Shown here: positions 36,573-47,312 of the stretch, one piece after another
Layout of the letters: each line of letters begins with the position of its first letter
Numbering within the stretch: position 1 is the first letter of the stretch
From: Codonopsis lanceolata
Lineage: Eukaryota > Streptophyta > Magnoliopsida > Asterales > Campanulaceae
Reading direction: 5' to 3'
DNA length: 64,000 nucleotides
Assembly: GCA_013146195.2 (NCBI GenBank)
Contig: CM028378.1
Coordinates: 40,815,956-40,879,955, forward strand
Made by a program: the position numbers and the translations under genes
The notes under the pieces: model-generated
Told to the model about the DNA's origin: nothing
Database searches by the model: none
The model's input: only the letters and a program-made list of their open reading frames with translations

Positions 36573-36870
36573 GCTTGTTTGGTGGAGCGTTTTGATCCGA
36601 CAAAAAATGCAACGCTTTCTCTTTAAAAATGTTTCAATAGAGCGTTTTAAAACGCAACGTTTTAAAAATACGTAGCGTTTTAAAACACCCCAATTTGGAG
36701 CCTTTTAAAAATATGTTGCATTTACAACTACTTTGTTTATGAAAATAGCGTTTTGAAATAGTTTCCCAACGTGTTTACAAGAAAAAGATTATGTTTTGAA
36801 AATGATGCGTTTTACAAATATTACGTTTAGAAAACACCGCATTTTTAAAATGCTGCACCAAACGAGGTCT
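36573..36870. mobile_element. Putative MITE with GTTTGGTG ends
   Basis: The left end CTTGTTTGGTGGAGCGTTTT pairs with the reverse complement of the right end, CTCGTTTGGTGCAGCATTTT. The interior is rich in AGCGTTTTAAAACGC-like sub-palindromes. The target duplication is not clear, so superfamily is unassigned (hAT or PIF-like). Confidence 0.55.
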
Positions 36871-36943
36871 TAGGTTGTGAATCAAATTGTATGTATCTAA
36901 TTCATAGGTACTTAATTTAGTCTATAAACACACAAAAATATTA

Positions 36944-37210
36944 CTCCCTCCGTCCCTAAATTATCGTCCTCCTTTCCTTTTTCATCCGTCTCAAAAAATA
37001 ATTGTCCACTTTGAAATTTATCTTTTTAGAACATCATTTTTACCACTTTATTCTTACTTTTTCACCTTACTTTAATTATGGGCCACATACACATGGGCTT
37101 TAAAGGAAACTACACATTAAACCAATATAAATAATCAAGTCAATTGTTTTTTCTTAATCTGTGCACTGGGTCAACCAGGACAATAATTTAGAGACAGAGG
37201 AAAGAGGAAG
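36944..37210. mobile_element. Stowaway MITE, second copy
   Basis: It begins CTCCCTCCGTCCCTAAATTA after TA and follows the 26321 copy closely through the interior. The right end is partly rearranged (GAGACAGAGGAAAGAGGAAG) and followed by TA. Confidence 0.85.
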
Positions 37211-37219
37211 TAATAAGCA

Positions 37220-37271
37220 AATAAAATAGGTGCTCAAAGGTAGTGCTGCCTTCAAAAACTAGAAAGAAAAC

Positions 37272-37302
<31 letters not shown>

Positions 37303-37515
37303 CTTACCACATATAATTGACACGTTGTGGAAAAGAAAATGTCATATTTACGAGTGAGATATGAACGACAAAGTGTTCAAATTTAGAGGTGAAGAGAGAG
37401 AAAATGTACCCTAACTTTGGCTTCATTAAGAGAATGCAGCATGACTTCTAATGGAAAAAAATATGTAATTATGCAAAACTTTAGAGTGCAGTCTAAGCTA
37501 GGAATTGTTAAGTTA
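37220..37515. repeat. Diverged local duplicate, copy 2
   Basis: It matches 33060-33760 block by block (see that entry), including a (GA)n run at 37274-37301. It is shorter by one roughly 100-bp internal block. Confidence 0.65.
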
Positions 37516-38248
37516 TTATTATTCTTACTTTGCATGAAAAGATGAAAGAAGAATACCTATGGGACCTACATAGGTTACAATTTAGGCCCGATAATTAGGT
37601 GAGTTGAGATGGGTAACGGGTTGAAATGAGTTAGAATTCATTAGATCCCAACACAACAGACATGTCGAAATGGTTTGGGTTAAAACACGTCGGCCCGTCT
37701 TATCCCAAATTTTTCCAAAAAAACATGTATTTATAAATTAGAAACTATCGGGTTAAATGGGTAACGGTTCGACCCATTTTAACCCAACCCGTTAAAATAA
37801 ATGTTAATAGGTTGGGTCGGGTGTAATGGGTTAACGAGTTTCGGATTGTAATTGTCAGATCTAGGTTACATTCATAAAAGTATAGCAATAGTGAGCTCAC
37901 ATATTTATTTGTGTTTGATATGTTATCTAGATGAGTTAGCACTCCAATTTTATAACTTGGATTCTTCTTACAATTTGGAAAAACTTAATAGTTTAAAGAA
38001 TAATGTTTCCTATAATTCATAATTGTCATATTCATGCTATTAAGAAGGGTTAAGTATACCATTAGTCCCTGAACTTTCGCCAAACCCATCATCAGTCCCC
38101 CAACTTCAAAAAGTTTCACCATTGACCAAAGTATGTCTTTTTTTGGCTCATCGGATGTCCTCAGCCCTAACGCCGTTTGTGTATTTCCGTTAAGTGAACA
38201 TGTGCTACTCACATGCTCAAAATAAGGGGGCGGCCATGTATAACATTA
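37516..38248. other. Intergenic DNA with transposon-like phrases
   Basis: No gene. 37570-37860 has repeated GGGTTGGGT/GGGTTAA phrases. 38047-38110 (AAGTATACCATTAGTCCCTG) resembles the ends of common plant dispersed repeats, but no element could be bounded. Confidence 0.35.
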
Positions 38249-39434
38249 TGAAGACACCTCAATTTTGTACCCATGTTTTATGACATGCCATAAAATATCA
38301 AAACATGTTAAAGGACTAACGGTCGTCGGGTTACAGGGTCAAAAATACAAAAGAACGAAAAAATTAACAAATATTGAATTGCAGGGGGTGAAAGTGCCAA
38401 AAACAGAAGAAAAAACAAAGCGGGAGCGGACGTAGCACATTATGGGCGCTGTGCCCAAAAATCCCACTAGCGGTGCCCAGAAATGCAATGTTCACTGTTG
38501 CAATTTGTTTTTGGTGCAATTCCTTCAGCGCATGGTACAGACCGTTAAAGCACGAAAGAAAATATTAGGCTTTTCCTTTGCTGTTAAGGAATCTCAATCT
38601 CAGTTTATAAATATGAGGCTTCTGTCAGTGCTTTAACACACAATTTTACGGAGAGAGATTTCATGAGTGCTGTTACGTTGTGGGTTTTACAATCAAACCC
38701 CGAAGCTCTGTTAGGCTGTTAAAACCTCCCCTAAACACAAAAACTCTCCGGCCAAAGTGAACCCTAGTTACCCTGCTAGGTTTCCGCCATATTTCACCGG
38801 TTCCAAAATCCCAAAAAGAGCAGTTGCCCTGCCCGAATCCAGATGTCAAATCTAGCCGAAGCAAGCAGTTGCTCTACCCGATTTCAGACTCGACGACAAC
38901 GATAATCAAGGAAAAGCAAGGAGTTGTGCCACCTGGATCCCGAGGTGAAAAGAAACTAAAAGGAGCAATTACGCTGCCCGAAATCAAACAACAAGAAAGA
39001 AAAAAGACTTCCTTTCTCGGAAGGATAAGAGAAGCCCATGTAGACCGCCTAGTGAGCTTAAGCCCAAACATATAGGGTTTAGACACTCATGTTCCAAGAG
39101 GTAAGTTTTGTCACTGTAGTTATTATAATCTATAACTTAAATATAGATATCTAAGTAAGTTTCATTTCGGTCTTTACTTTAATATATAAATAGTTAAAAT
39201 ATAGATATTTAATTAGTTTATTTTATGTCTTTACTTTAAGATAGAAAATATTATATTTTATTTCTGCTTAAATTAGTTTACTTTATGTCTTTACTTTAAC
39301 ATAGAAAATAGCTATATTTTCTTCCTACTTAAATTAGTTTACTTCCTGTTTTTTACTTTAATGTAATAATAGTTACATTTTCTTTCTGTTTAATTAGTTT
39401 CATTTCAGTTCATACTTTAATGTAGAAATAGTTT
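38249..39434 (+). repeat. Tat-like LTR (TGAAGACACC family), left part, split by nested element
   Basis: It starts TGAAGACACCTCAATTTTGT, as in the fragment at 5937. TATAAATA lies at 38606-38613. From about 39110 a tandem array of about 60-bp units (core TCTTTACTTTAA at 39171, 39228, 39288, 39349, 39409) is cut at 39434 by the nested Tat element and resumes at 50679. Confidence 0.7.
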
Positions 39435-40024
39435 TGATGCGTCCAAGATATTCTGGATGCCCTGGATTAGCCCAATCTGGATACCTGACTTTCAACGTAT
39501 CCTCAACACCTCAAAGCCCAAATCTGCAATAAGAGTAGACAACCGTGAACTAGGTAGGGGCACTCCCTGCAAAAGCCCTCCGACGCAAGAATCAGCACGA
39601 CAAAGCTGAATGAGAATATATTTTAGCAGAGTTTTGGCCAGAGAGTTTGAATTGCATACCTTTCCCCTTCATTTTCCGAGGTTTTTATAGTTGCCGGAGA
39701 GCATAACTGCTCTTAACTGCTCTTAAATGTCCACTAATGATTGTGGCATAAATGGCGGGCACATTAACTGCCCTGTTAACTCCTCCGCTAACTACAACGA
39801 CCTGAATGGAGAGTTTCCCGGACATAACTGTCCTCAACTGGTAACAGATCTTGAGTTATCGAGCACAGCAAACCATGCTCGCACCTTAATTCTTCTCGCT
39901 GGCTAAGTCCCCAGCTCGCTAGCATCTTGCTTGGTAAAGGTCAACACTATGCTCGCTTGCTCGGATAAAGCCCAGATGCCCGGCATGTGACTCATGACTT
40001 GTGCCTATTGGGCCGGGTAGTTCA
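39435..40024 (-). repeat. Tat 3' LTR (590 bp)
   Basis: On the plus strand it begins TGATGCGTCC and ends CGGGTAGTTCA. The right neighbour is the polypurine tract in complement. Confidence 0.97.
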
Positions 40025-40041
40025 GTAGCCCCCTACTCCTT
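40025..40041 (-). other. Polypurine tract of the Tat element
   Basis: The minus strand reads AAGGAGTAGGGGGCTAC, directly beside the 3' LTR. The same sequence flanks the LTR at 51374-51862. Confidence 0.8.
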
Positions 40042-40332
40042 GTCCATCGAGTATTCATGCTCGGGGTGAGGAGCAATTCCAAGTTCATAGAATATCTCCC
40101 AAATTAACTGAATCTTTTGACGCACGATTTAAATTGTCCTCGAGCAAAGAATCTCGAATAAACGGTGACCTAAAGGGCATTTAGAAAGCGTACTTCAAGA
40201 AACCCAGCCGTCAACCGCCGCCTATGAAAAGACAGGCCCGTTTCTCTATAATTCATTAAATGTCGCCTCGTAAAATGAGCCTCGTTCTAAGAGCCCAATG
40301 ATGAGTATCCCTCAACCGGCGATTTTGCTGAA

Positions 40333-40340
40333 TATAAAAG
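40333..40340 (+). promoter_or_regulatory. TATA box of the antisense gene
   Basis: TATAAAAG on the plus strand lies about 310 bp inside the element from the 3' LTR. It is 166 bp before a donor at 40506 and about 500 bp before the ATG at 40833. Confidence 0.5.
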
Positions 40341-40364
40341 ACAGAATACCCCTTTCCATTCAAA

Positions 40365-43300
40365 CTTTACCGTCCACGAAATCCTCTAAAACCCTGAAAG
40401 AAGAACTGTTGCCGCGTCTGCAGATTCCAATCGAGAGCAAAAATCAAGATTCAACCTTCGACAACGCTTCCAAACTTGAGACTAAGATTCTTCCACCAAA
40501 ATCAGGTACTTTCGCTCTTCCATTTCCCTTCTCTCATCACATTTTCCTCTTTTCTGTCTTGAATTAGGGTTCTTGCTGCATTCGAACCCTTTTCATTTTT
40601 TAACGAACTATACAAACGTGTAAATCTAGCAGCCCCATCCTCAATTTGTCAGCCCCTTCATCAGTTTGTCAGCCTTTCCAGAGCAAACCAAATGAATCGA
40701 GAAATTCGCGATCGGTGCCCTGTTCACTGATCCCCTGACCTACTTATCACAAATTTCTAATTTCGCTTATGTCGTCATGTCCACCCCGATCAAGGTCTTA
40801 ATATACACCTCTCGATTCCTTTTTCCTGTAGGATGTCTAGCGAGGATACCGTATCAGATATTGAAGGCCGAAGTTACGATCATGGGGCACCAAGAGAAGC
40901 TCCACCATCTTCAAGTTCAAGCTCTTAGGAAAGCGAGCAAGAGGAGACTACACTAATTCCTCGCCGACGATTGGTCTTTACAATCAGGCGAGCAAGAGGC
41001 AAACAGTAGCTCTCATAACCCTTTTGAGACTGCGCGAGCAGAAAATCCTTCCTGCTCAAACAGTCAACTACCTGGGCCAAGCCAAAATTCCTTCACTCCC
41101 ATCACTCCATACACTCCTCCCTCGATCAAGTGGGATGATTTAAATTCCGAGGAGGAAGTTAGCACTTGGTTTTATTCCTTAGGAATTGACCCCAAACATT
41201 ACCGAGTCCGTGCCTTCGACTTAGACATTGACACAAAGGGCCACAACTTCCAGGGGGATAACATGGTGTTTTATTTTGACTTCTTCCTGATCGGGCTTCG
41301 CCTCCCCCTCGACCCATTTGTTGTAGAATTCCTGAATGATTCCAACACTCTCCCCTGCGACTTGACCTTAACTACCGTTAGATTCCTGATGTCCTTTACA
41401 GTAGCCTGCAGGTTGCTCGGGTTCGAACCCGAGATGACCTTATTTAGGAAATTTTTCCTTTTCTCCTTAGATAAAAAATCCGGACGCATTTTAAGTCGCT
41501 CAAACCCGAATTACTTCAGACTCCTCAACGACAGCCCGAACAAAGTAGATGGGTGGGACAGCAAAGCTTTATTGGTCGAGTCGAGCATTGGCTGGCCTTT
41601 TGCTCCCTACCTCAGCGACTACGGGCACCCCGAGTATGACAAAAATGCTTACCGAAACGGTGAACCCCGAATAGCTAGAGCCTTCAGAACACTGCTCAAA
41701 GTGAAGGAGGGAGATGGCCGTGCTTGCCAGGATTTTGTGCTCGATTGGAGAACTCTTACCTCGGACCTGACCCTTCTACGACAAGCTGGAATCTTCAAGT
41801 TGCCCATGGAAGGAATCGAGCCGCGGGTTGCTATTGATCCTGAAATTCCACATCCATACTGGGGCCCATGCCACGGGAAGAAATTCCCCAACGAATGCGA
41901 GGAATGTGCACGAACTGGAACTCTCTGCAGACCTTCCTTCTCTCTCGTTGGTTTACATTTTGAATTGCCTCTCTTTGTATAAAACTTATAAACTTTGCTT
42001 CTTTCTTATTTTACTTGCTCGTTTTAACTTATGCAGATATGAAGCAGTTAACAGATGTCAACAAGTTTCTTCAAGCCACCAAGAAAAGCTCCAACAAACG
42101 AAGCAAGCACCTCTCAACCCAACCTGCTGTCAACCTACCAACCATCCCGTCTAGCACCACTAACCGCGGCACCAAACGGAACAAGCCTGAGCCCAGCCGA
42201 CCTGCAGCAACTGCCATCCCGATTCCCACCACACAAAGGCTTGAAACAGCCCCTTCGCCTGTTGTTATTATTGAACCAACTGAAAGTCCAAGGAGAACGA
42301 GACGCCGAGCCGACAAGGCTGTGGTCGAGGATGTTACTTCTTCTATCCCATCCTGGCACAAGGAGAATTTCCTTATGCCGGATGATCGAGAGAAAGCTGC
42401 AGCTCTCATTAACGAACTCGCCGACGTACCAGACCTTGACAACATCAACATAAACAAACGGAGCGGATTCCAAGCCACTACAGGCCTCGGATTAATGAAG
42501 CGACTCCAGCATAGCGGGATCCAGAAGAAGAGCGGCGACCAAGCGAGCTCTGTTTTGATCGGGGAAATGGGAATGTGTTTGACTGAGCTAAAGTTTTCTC
42601 CTTACAACCTCATGTTCCTTAACATTCTCCTACTCTTAACAATATCTTTTCTTATAGATTGCCAACAAATCAATATTAATGTACGAGCGCCTGGTAACCA
42701 ACCTCAACACCAACGCCGCCCTAACCAACAAAAAGAATCAACTAGAAGAGAAAGTCAACTCTCTTCGAGCTGAGCTGAAAACTACCGAGGAAAACCTCAC
42801 CAGCAAGGTTATCGAGCTCTCCCAACTCGAAGCCGAAAAGAAAACTTTGGAATCTCATTTGAATTTCTCAAAGAAGTCTGAGGAAACAGCTCTGAACAAT
42901 ATAGCCGGGGTACGCAAAGACCTTCGATCCTGCCAAGCTGAACTGGAGGCTGCCAATGCCATGATCACCGAGCTAGAAGACAAACTGCAGGTAGCAGATT
43001 CCCGCTTGGGAGAGGAACAAAAACAAGCCGTCATCGAGGACTTCTTTCGTGGAATTTCTTAAGCATACTTTCTTTCTTGTATCAATCACGTCTTAAGACA
43101 ACCTTGGCCATATATCAAGACGAACTCGATTCCCTTGCTGAGGCCGATGCTGAGAAAAATCTTCCTCCATGGGTTCCCCCTCCTGTTGCCGAAAACAACG
43201 TGAGCGAGCTCATGACTCAAATCTGGAAGTCACAAGCACCACCAGCAACAGATGAGAATGCCTCTGCGCAGGCCGAAGATGATGAAGTGACCATCCTCGA

Positions 43301-43369
43301 AGCCACCACCGAAGAAGCAAACGAACCAACCCCAACAACCCAAAACAACACTGCTGCTCCAAGTGCCTG
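40365..43369 (+). pseudogene. Antisense ORF gene: gypsy-type transposon domain plus coiled coil, with introns
   Basis: It runs opposite to gag-pol. The proposed 5' UTR exon ends CAG at 40505. Intron 1 is 40506-40831 (GT, pyrimidine tract, AG). The ATG is at 40833 (MSSEDTVSDIEGRS). A TAG at 40926 and a frame change follow. The main frame is open from 40957 with FDFFLIGLRLPLDPFVVEFL and ACRLLGFEPEMTLFRKFF, the 'putative gypsy type transposon' domain. Intron 2 (41951-42036) and intron 3 (42552-42657) keep one frame (phase 1, then phase 0). Exon 3 is Pro/Ser/Arg-rich. Exon 4 (from 42658) is a coiled coil (MYERLVTNLN, NQLEEKVNSLRAELK). The frame breaks near 43062 and an acidic tail ends at 43369. 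Antisense ORFs are known in Tat elements, and their function is not known. Splice sites are inferred. Confidence 0.75.
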
Positions 43370-43546
43370 AAACTATTGTTTTGGCCTGCGTGCCCTGAAT
43401 CCTCAAACAATTTATTTTTAAGTCTGTAATATTTCGCTATTCTGTTTTTCTTGGTTGAATGCTTCCATTGTTTAACTTTGAATGTTTAACTCTCCTTTCG
43501 AGCAAAGCCAACTTCTGCTAATAAGAAATCACTACACCATCCCCAT

Positions 43547-43830
43547 TCGAACACCAACTCTTTTCATGTGCATAAAGCCCTTTATGCTCAGAAAAGAGAA
43601 TAATCGAATACACGGGGAAAACAACTATCTCGAACACCAACTCTTCTCGCGAGCATAAATAATTTATGCTCGCAAGAGAGAATAATCGGGATAGAAAATT
43701 CAGCTCGAACACCAACCCTTTGGGCGAGCAAGAACAATCCCATGCTCGCCAAAGAGAATAATCGAGAAAACAATAAAAAAACAACTCGATCACCAACTTC
43801 CAAATTAAAATTGAAAGCATAATCGAGTTT
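43547..43830. repeat. Tandem hairpin array between convergent genes
   Basis: Four units start TCGAACACCAAC (or TCGATCACC) at 43547, 43630, 43705 and 43786. The first three each hold an inverted repeat: GCATAAAG-cc-CTTTATGC, GCGAGCATAAA-taa-TTTATGCTCGC, and GGCGAGCA...TGCTCGCC, closed by AGAGAATAATCG. Units are 75-83 bp. The array lies between the stop of integrase (43887, minus) and the end of the antisense gene (43369, plus). Confidence 0.8.
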
Positions 43831-43886
43831 TGCCATTATCATTTGCCATAAGAAAGGATGGAAGAATTACATATTGCTAAAGTCAA

Positions 43887-44990
43887 TTACCAATAGTATT
43901 TCTTCAAATGATCCGCATGCCATGGATGTTTCAGTTCATTTCCATCCTCTGTCCGCAACATATAAGTGCCCTCTTTAATGATTCTAGAAATCTGGAAAGG
44001 CCCTTCCCAATTTGGTGAAAGCTTCCCCCACTCAGCTCGGTGACCCGTTGCCTCAATCTTATGGAGGACCCAATCGCCTACAGCAAAGGACCTACCACGA
44101 ACCCTTTTGTCGTGGTGGGCCTTTGCTCGCTGCTTGTAATTAACCATTCGCATCTTAGCCTCCAGCCGTTTTTCCTCCAACAAATCCAAGTCGACTGCCC
44201 GAGCTGCACTATTGGAGTCAGAGTTGTAATGCAAAACTCTTTGGGTAGGCAGATACATCTCGACAGGAGCCATAGCCTCAGACCCATACGCCAAGGAAAA
44301 AACTGTTTCTCATGTTGGACCCCTGACTGTTGTTCTAACCGCCCACAAAGCTGAGGGCAACTCATCTCCCCACCTTCCTGCCTTGTCCTCCAAATTTCTC
44401 TTCAATACATGCAAGATTTGTTTATTCGCAGCTTCAGCCTGCCCATTGCCTTGGGGGTATGCTACCGACGACTGCCAATGCTTCACGCGCATCTGCTCGC
44501 ATGCTTTAGTAAACTTTTCAGAAAATTGAGTCCCATGATCGGACACAATTGCTCGCGGGACCCCAAACCGGCACCATATATGCTCATGAACAAAATCGAT
44601 GACATTAACTTCGCTAATGGTCGCCAGAGGCTTTGCTTCCACCCACTTAGTGAAGTAATCAACAGCGACCACTGCATACTTGAACCTCGACCGAGCCACA
44701 GTAAACGTGCCAATTAGGTCTATCCCCCACATATCGAATGGCCATGAAGCTACAACAGGAGTCTGCTCGGTGGCCGTGGTTTATCTGCATAACGCTGACA
44801 TTTGTCACACCGGCGAACATACATTTTAGCGTCTCGCCACAAAGTTATCCAATAAAAGCCAGCTGCCAAAACTTTTTCTGCTAGTGACCTCTGACCGAGG
44901 TGGCCTCCACATTTGCCTTCATGTATCTCGCCCAAAATACCTTCCGTCATCTCTGGTCGCACACACCTTAGCAGAGGTCGGGTGTAAGAT
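43887..44990 (-). pseudogene. Tat integrase
   Basis: Minus strand. The HHCC zinc region is near 44990-44790 (CGGHLGQRSLAEKVL to CDKCQRYA). The frame 44732-44310 has the catalytic core with D in WGIDLIGTF, D in IVSDHGTQF and E in GNGQAEAANKQ, so the triad is complete. After a frame break the C-terminal part (44294-43887) starts MAYGSEAMAPVEMYLPT and ends HPWHADHLKKYYW with a natural stop. It would insert the cDNA, and the split frames prevent this. Confidence 0.9.
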
Positions 44991-46360
44991 CGCCTATAGA
45001 GTATGTTATCCAGAATAACATACCGGCATGACCGCTTCTGGATGGTTCTAGCCTCTTTTCTGTCCTCGGGCAATACCCCTTGCTCGATATAAGCCTTGAG
45101 ATCATCTATCCAACACTTTGCAGCCGGCTCAATGTCCATGATCACCTCCTTATCTATAACAGGAACTTCCAAATGCTCGATCATGACTCCCGGATGCAAA
45201 GACTGAATCTCATCCTCAGCCATCTTGGACAAATAATCAGCTCGCATATTATCTTCACGAGCAATTCTCACCAGTTCCCAGTAATCAAAATCTTTTAAAA
45301 TCTCCTTCACCATTGCACAGTAACGAACTAAGACCGGATGGTGAACCGCATAGTCGCCTCTGACTTGATTTACCACCAGCTGGGAATCACAGTACACAAT
45401 CACTTCACGCACTCCTATATCCTGCGCGAGCTCAAGACCAGCGATCAACGCTTCATATTCAGCCTGATTGTTAGAAGCTGGAAATTTAAAACGTAATGCT
45501 TTCTCGAATTCCACATCTTGCTCGGGTGGGACTAGTACCAGCCCTGCACCACTTCCAAATCAGCTAGCCGAACCATCAAGATGAAGCTCCCAACAGTACT
45601 CTGGTCGTGGTTTTGGACTTGGAATACTCGCTGACGTTGTTTTGGATGGTACTTCTTCCTCGCCAGAATCCTTGAAGCTTGTCTCCGCCACAAAGTCCGC
45701 TAAGGCCTGTGCCTTGATTGCTCGCCGAGGTTGATAATCAATATCAAACTCGGTTAACTCCATCGACCAAGTGAGTAGACGACCAGAAGTGTCCGACTTT
45801 TGCAAAATCTTTCTCAAGGGCATATCAGTGTACACAACAATCGAATGTGCAGAAAAATAAGCTCGAAGTTTCCGAGCAGCAACAACAAGCGAATAAGCTA
45901 ACTTTTTTGCATTAAAATATCTTCCCTCTACATCAGTAAGAGCTTTTGAGACATAGTAAACAGGCTTTTGGATATTACATTCCTCCCTAATCAATACAAC
46001 TGCCACCGCCTGCTCGGTAGCTGCTAGATACACAAACAGCTTCTCCCCGAAAACCGGGCTGCTTAGCAAGGGAGGACTCCCTAAGTATTCCACCAGTTGT
46101 TCGAAAGCCTTCTGACATTCAGGCGTCCACTCAAACCCCTTATTTCCACAGAGAACTTTGAAGAAAGGCAGGCACCTCTCCGCCGACCTGGAGATGAAGC
46201 GACCAAGGGCTATCACCCTGCCGTTAAGCCTCTGAACATCTTTAATGCAGTGAGGAAGCTTCATAGTGACTAACGCCTTGATTTTTTTAGGATTAGCCTC
46301 GATACCCCTCTCAGTCACCATAAATCCCAGAACTTGCCCGCCTTCACCCCGAACACACAC
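44750..46360 (-). pseudogene. Tat dual RNase H region
   Basis: The frame 46360-45560 holds the thumb/connection, then the RT-linked RNase H: YFNAKKLAYSLVVAARKLRA, VYTDMPLRKIL and ALADFVAETSF. The second, archaeal-like RNase H starts ELHLDGSAS, is cut by a TGA at about 45557, and continues in the frame 45514-44750 with NNQAEYEALIAGLELAQ, VYCDSQLVVNQ and MRADYLSKMAE. All four acidic residues (D, E, D, D) are visible across the break. The same frame continues into the integrase zinc domain. Confidence 0.87.
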
Positions 46361-47312
46361 TTGCTCGGATTCAGCTTCATATTATTTTTCCTGAGATTGG
46401 GAAAAGTCTCGCCTAGGTCCACTGCATGCTCGTGTCCTTTAGTTTTGACCACCATATCATCGATATAAGCCTCAACATTCCTCCCGATCTACGAGCTGAA
46501 TATTTTGTTCACCATTCTCTGATAGGTGGCCCCTGTATTTTTCAAGCCAAACGACATCATCTTATAACAATATAGCCCCCCTGCTGCTCGGAAAGCTGTC
46601 AGAGCCTTATCCTGCTCATCCATTATAACCTGGTGATACCTAGAATATGCTCAATAAAGCTGAGGAGCTCGAATCCTGCTATGGCATCTACAAGCTTATC
46701 AATTCGAGGCAAAGGATAACAATCCTTCGGGCAAGCCTTATTCAAATCCGTGAAATCAACACACATCCGCCACTTACCATTAGACTTCTTAACCATAACC
46801 ACATTAGCCAACCAAGTCGGGTAATGTATCTCCTCAATTATGTCAGCCTTAAGCAGCTTCTCAACCTCCTCCTTGATAGCTTGATCTTTCTCCACAGAAT
46901 AAACCGTAGGCCGCTGTTGAATTGGGCGGAAGGCTGGATCTACATTGATCCGATGCAAGGCCACATTCTCGCTTATCCCCTGCATGTCCTCTGGTCGCCA
47001 AGCAAAAACATCCAAGCTATCTTGTAGTTGCTTGATCAAATTTGCCCGAGCCTCCGCCGACAAAGCCTTGCCAATCTTTATTCTCTGCTCGGGGTAGGCA
47101 GAGTTAATGACTACTTCTTCAAGCTCGTCTTGAGCCGTGAACTCTGGCTCATCTCGCATTTGGAGCGTATCATACTCCACCTTTTCCTCTTCTTCAGCTC
47201 GATCCTCAACCGTATCGAGCTGGTCTTCTTCCATAACTTCAACTTGCTCTACCAATCCCCCCGACGTCAATGTCGGCAAAGGATTGGCAACATTTTCCAC
47301 AGCCTTCTCCAC
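46361..47312 (-). pseudogene. Tat reverse transcriptase
   Basis: The frame 47312-46623 includes an acidic N-terminal linker, DVFAWRPEDMQGISE, ANVVMVKKSNGKWRMCVDFT and DLNKACPKDCYPLPRIDKLV. The first catalytic Asp region is damaged (SFIEHILG where SFIDAYSGYH-like sequence is expected) and is followed by a frame change. The Y-I-D-D motif (EAYIDDMVVKTK) is readable at about 46440-46480. The connection resumes at 46360. Inactive. Confidence 0.88.

Noticed and set aside
38824..39086. 70-83 residue frames in both strands
   Set aside because: They lie inside the LTR at 38249. Nothing in them resembles a known protein.
42071..42478. Minus-strand frames of 112-135 residues
   Set aside because: They are shadows of exon 3 of the antisense gene.
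43518..43842. Minus-strand frames of 84-100 residues
   Set aside because: They lie over the hairpin array and repeat with its period. They are not genes.
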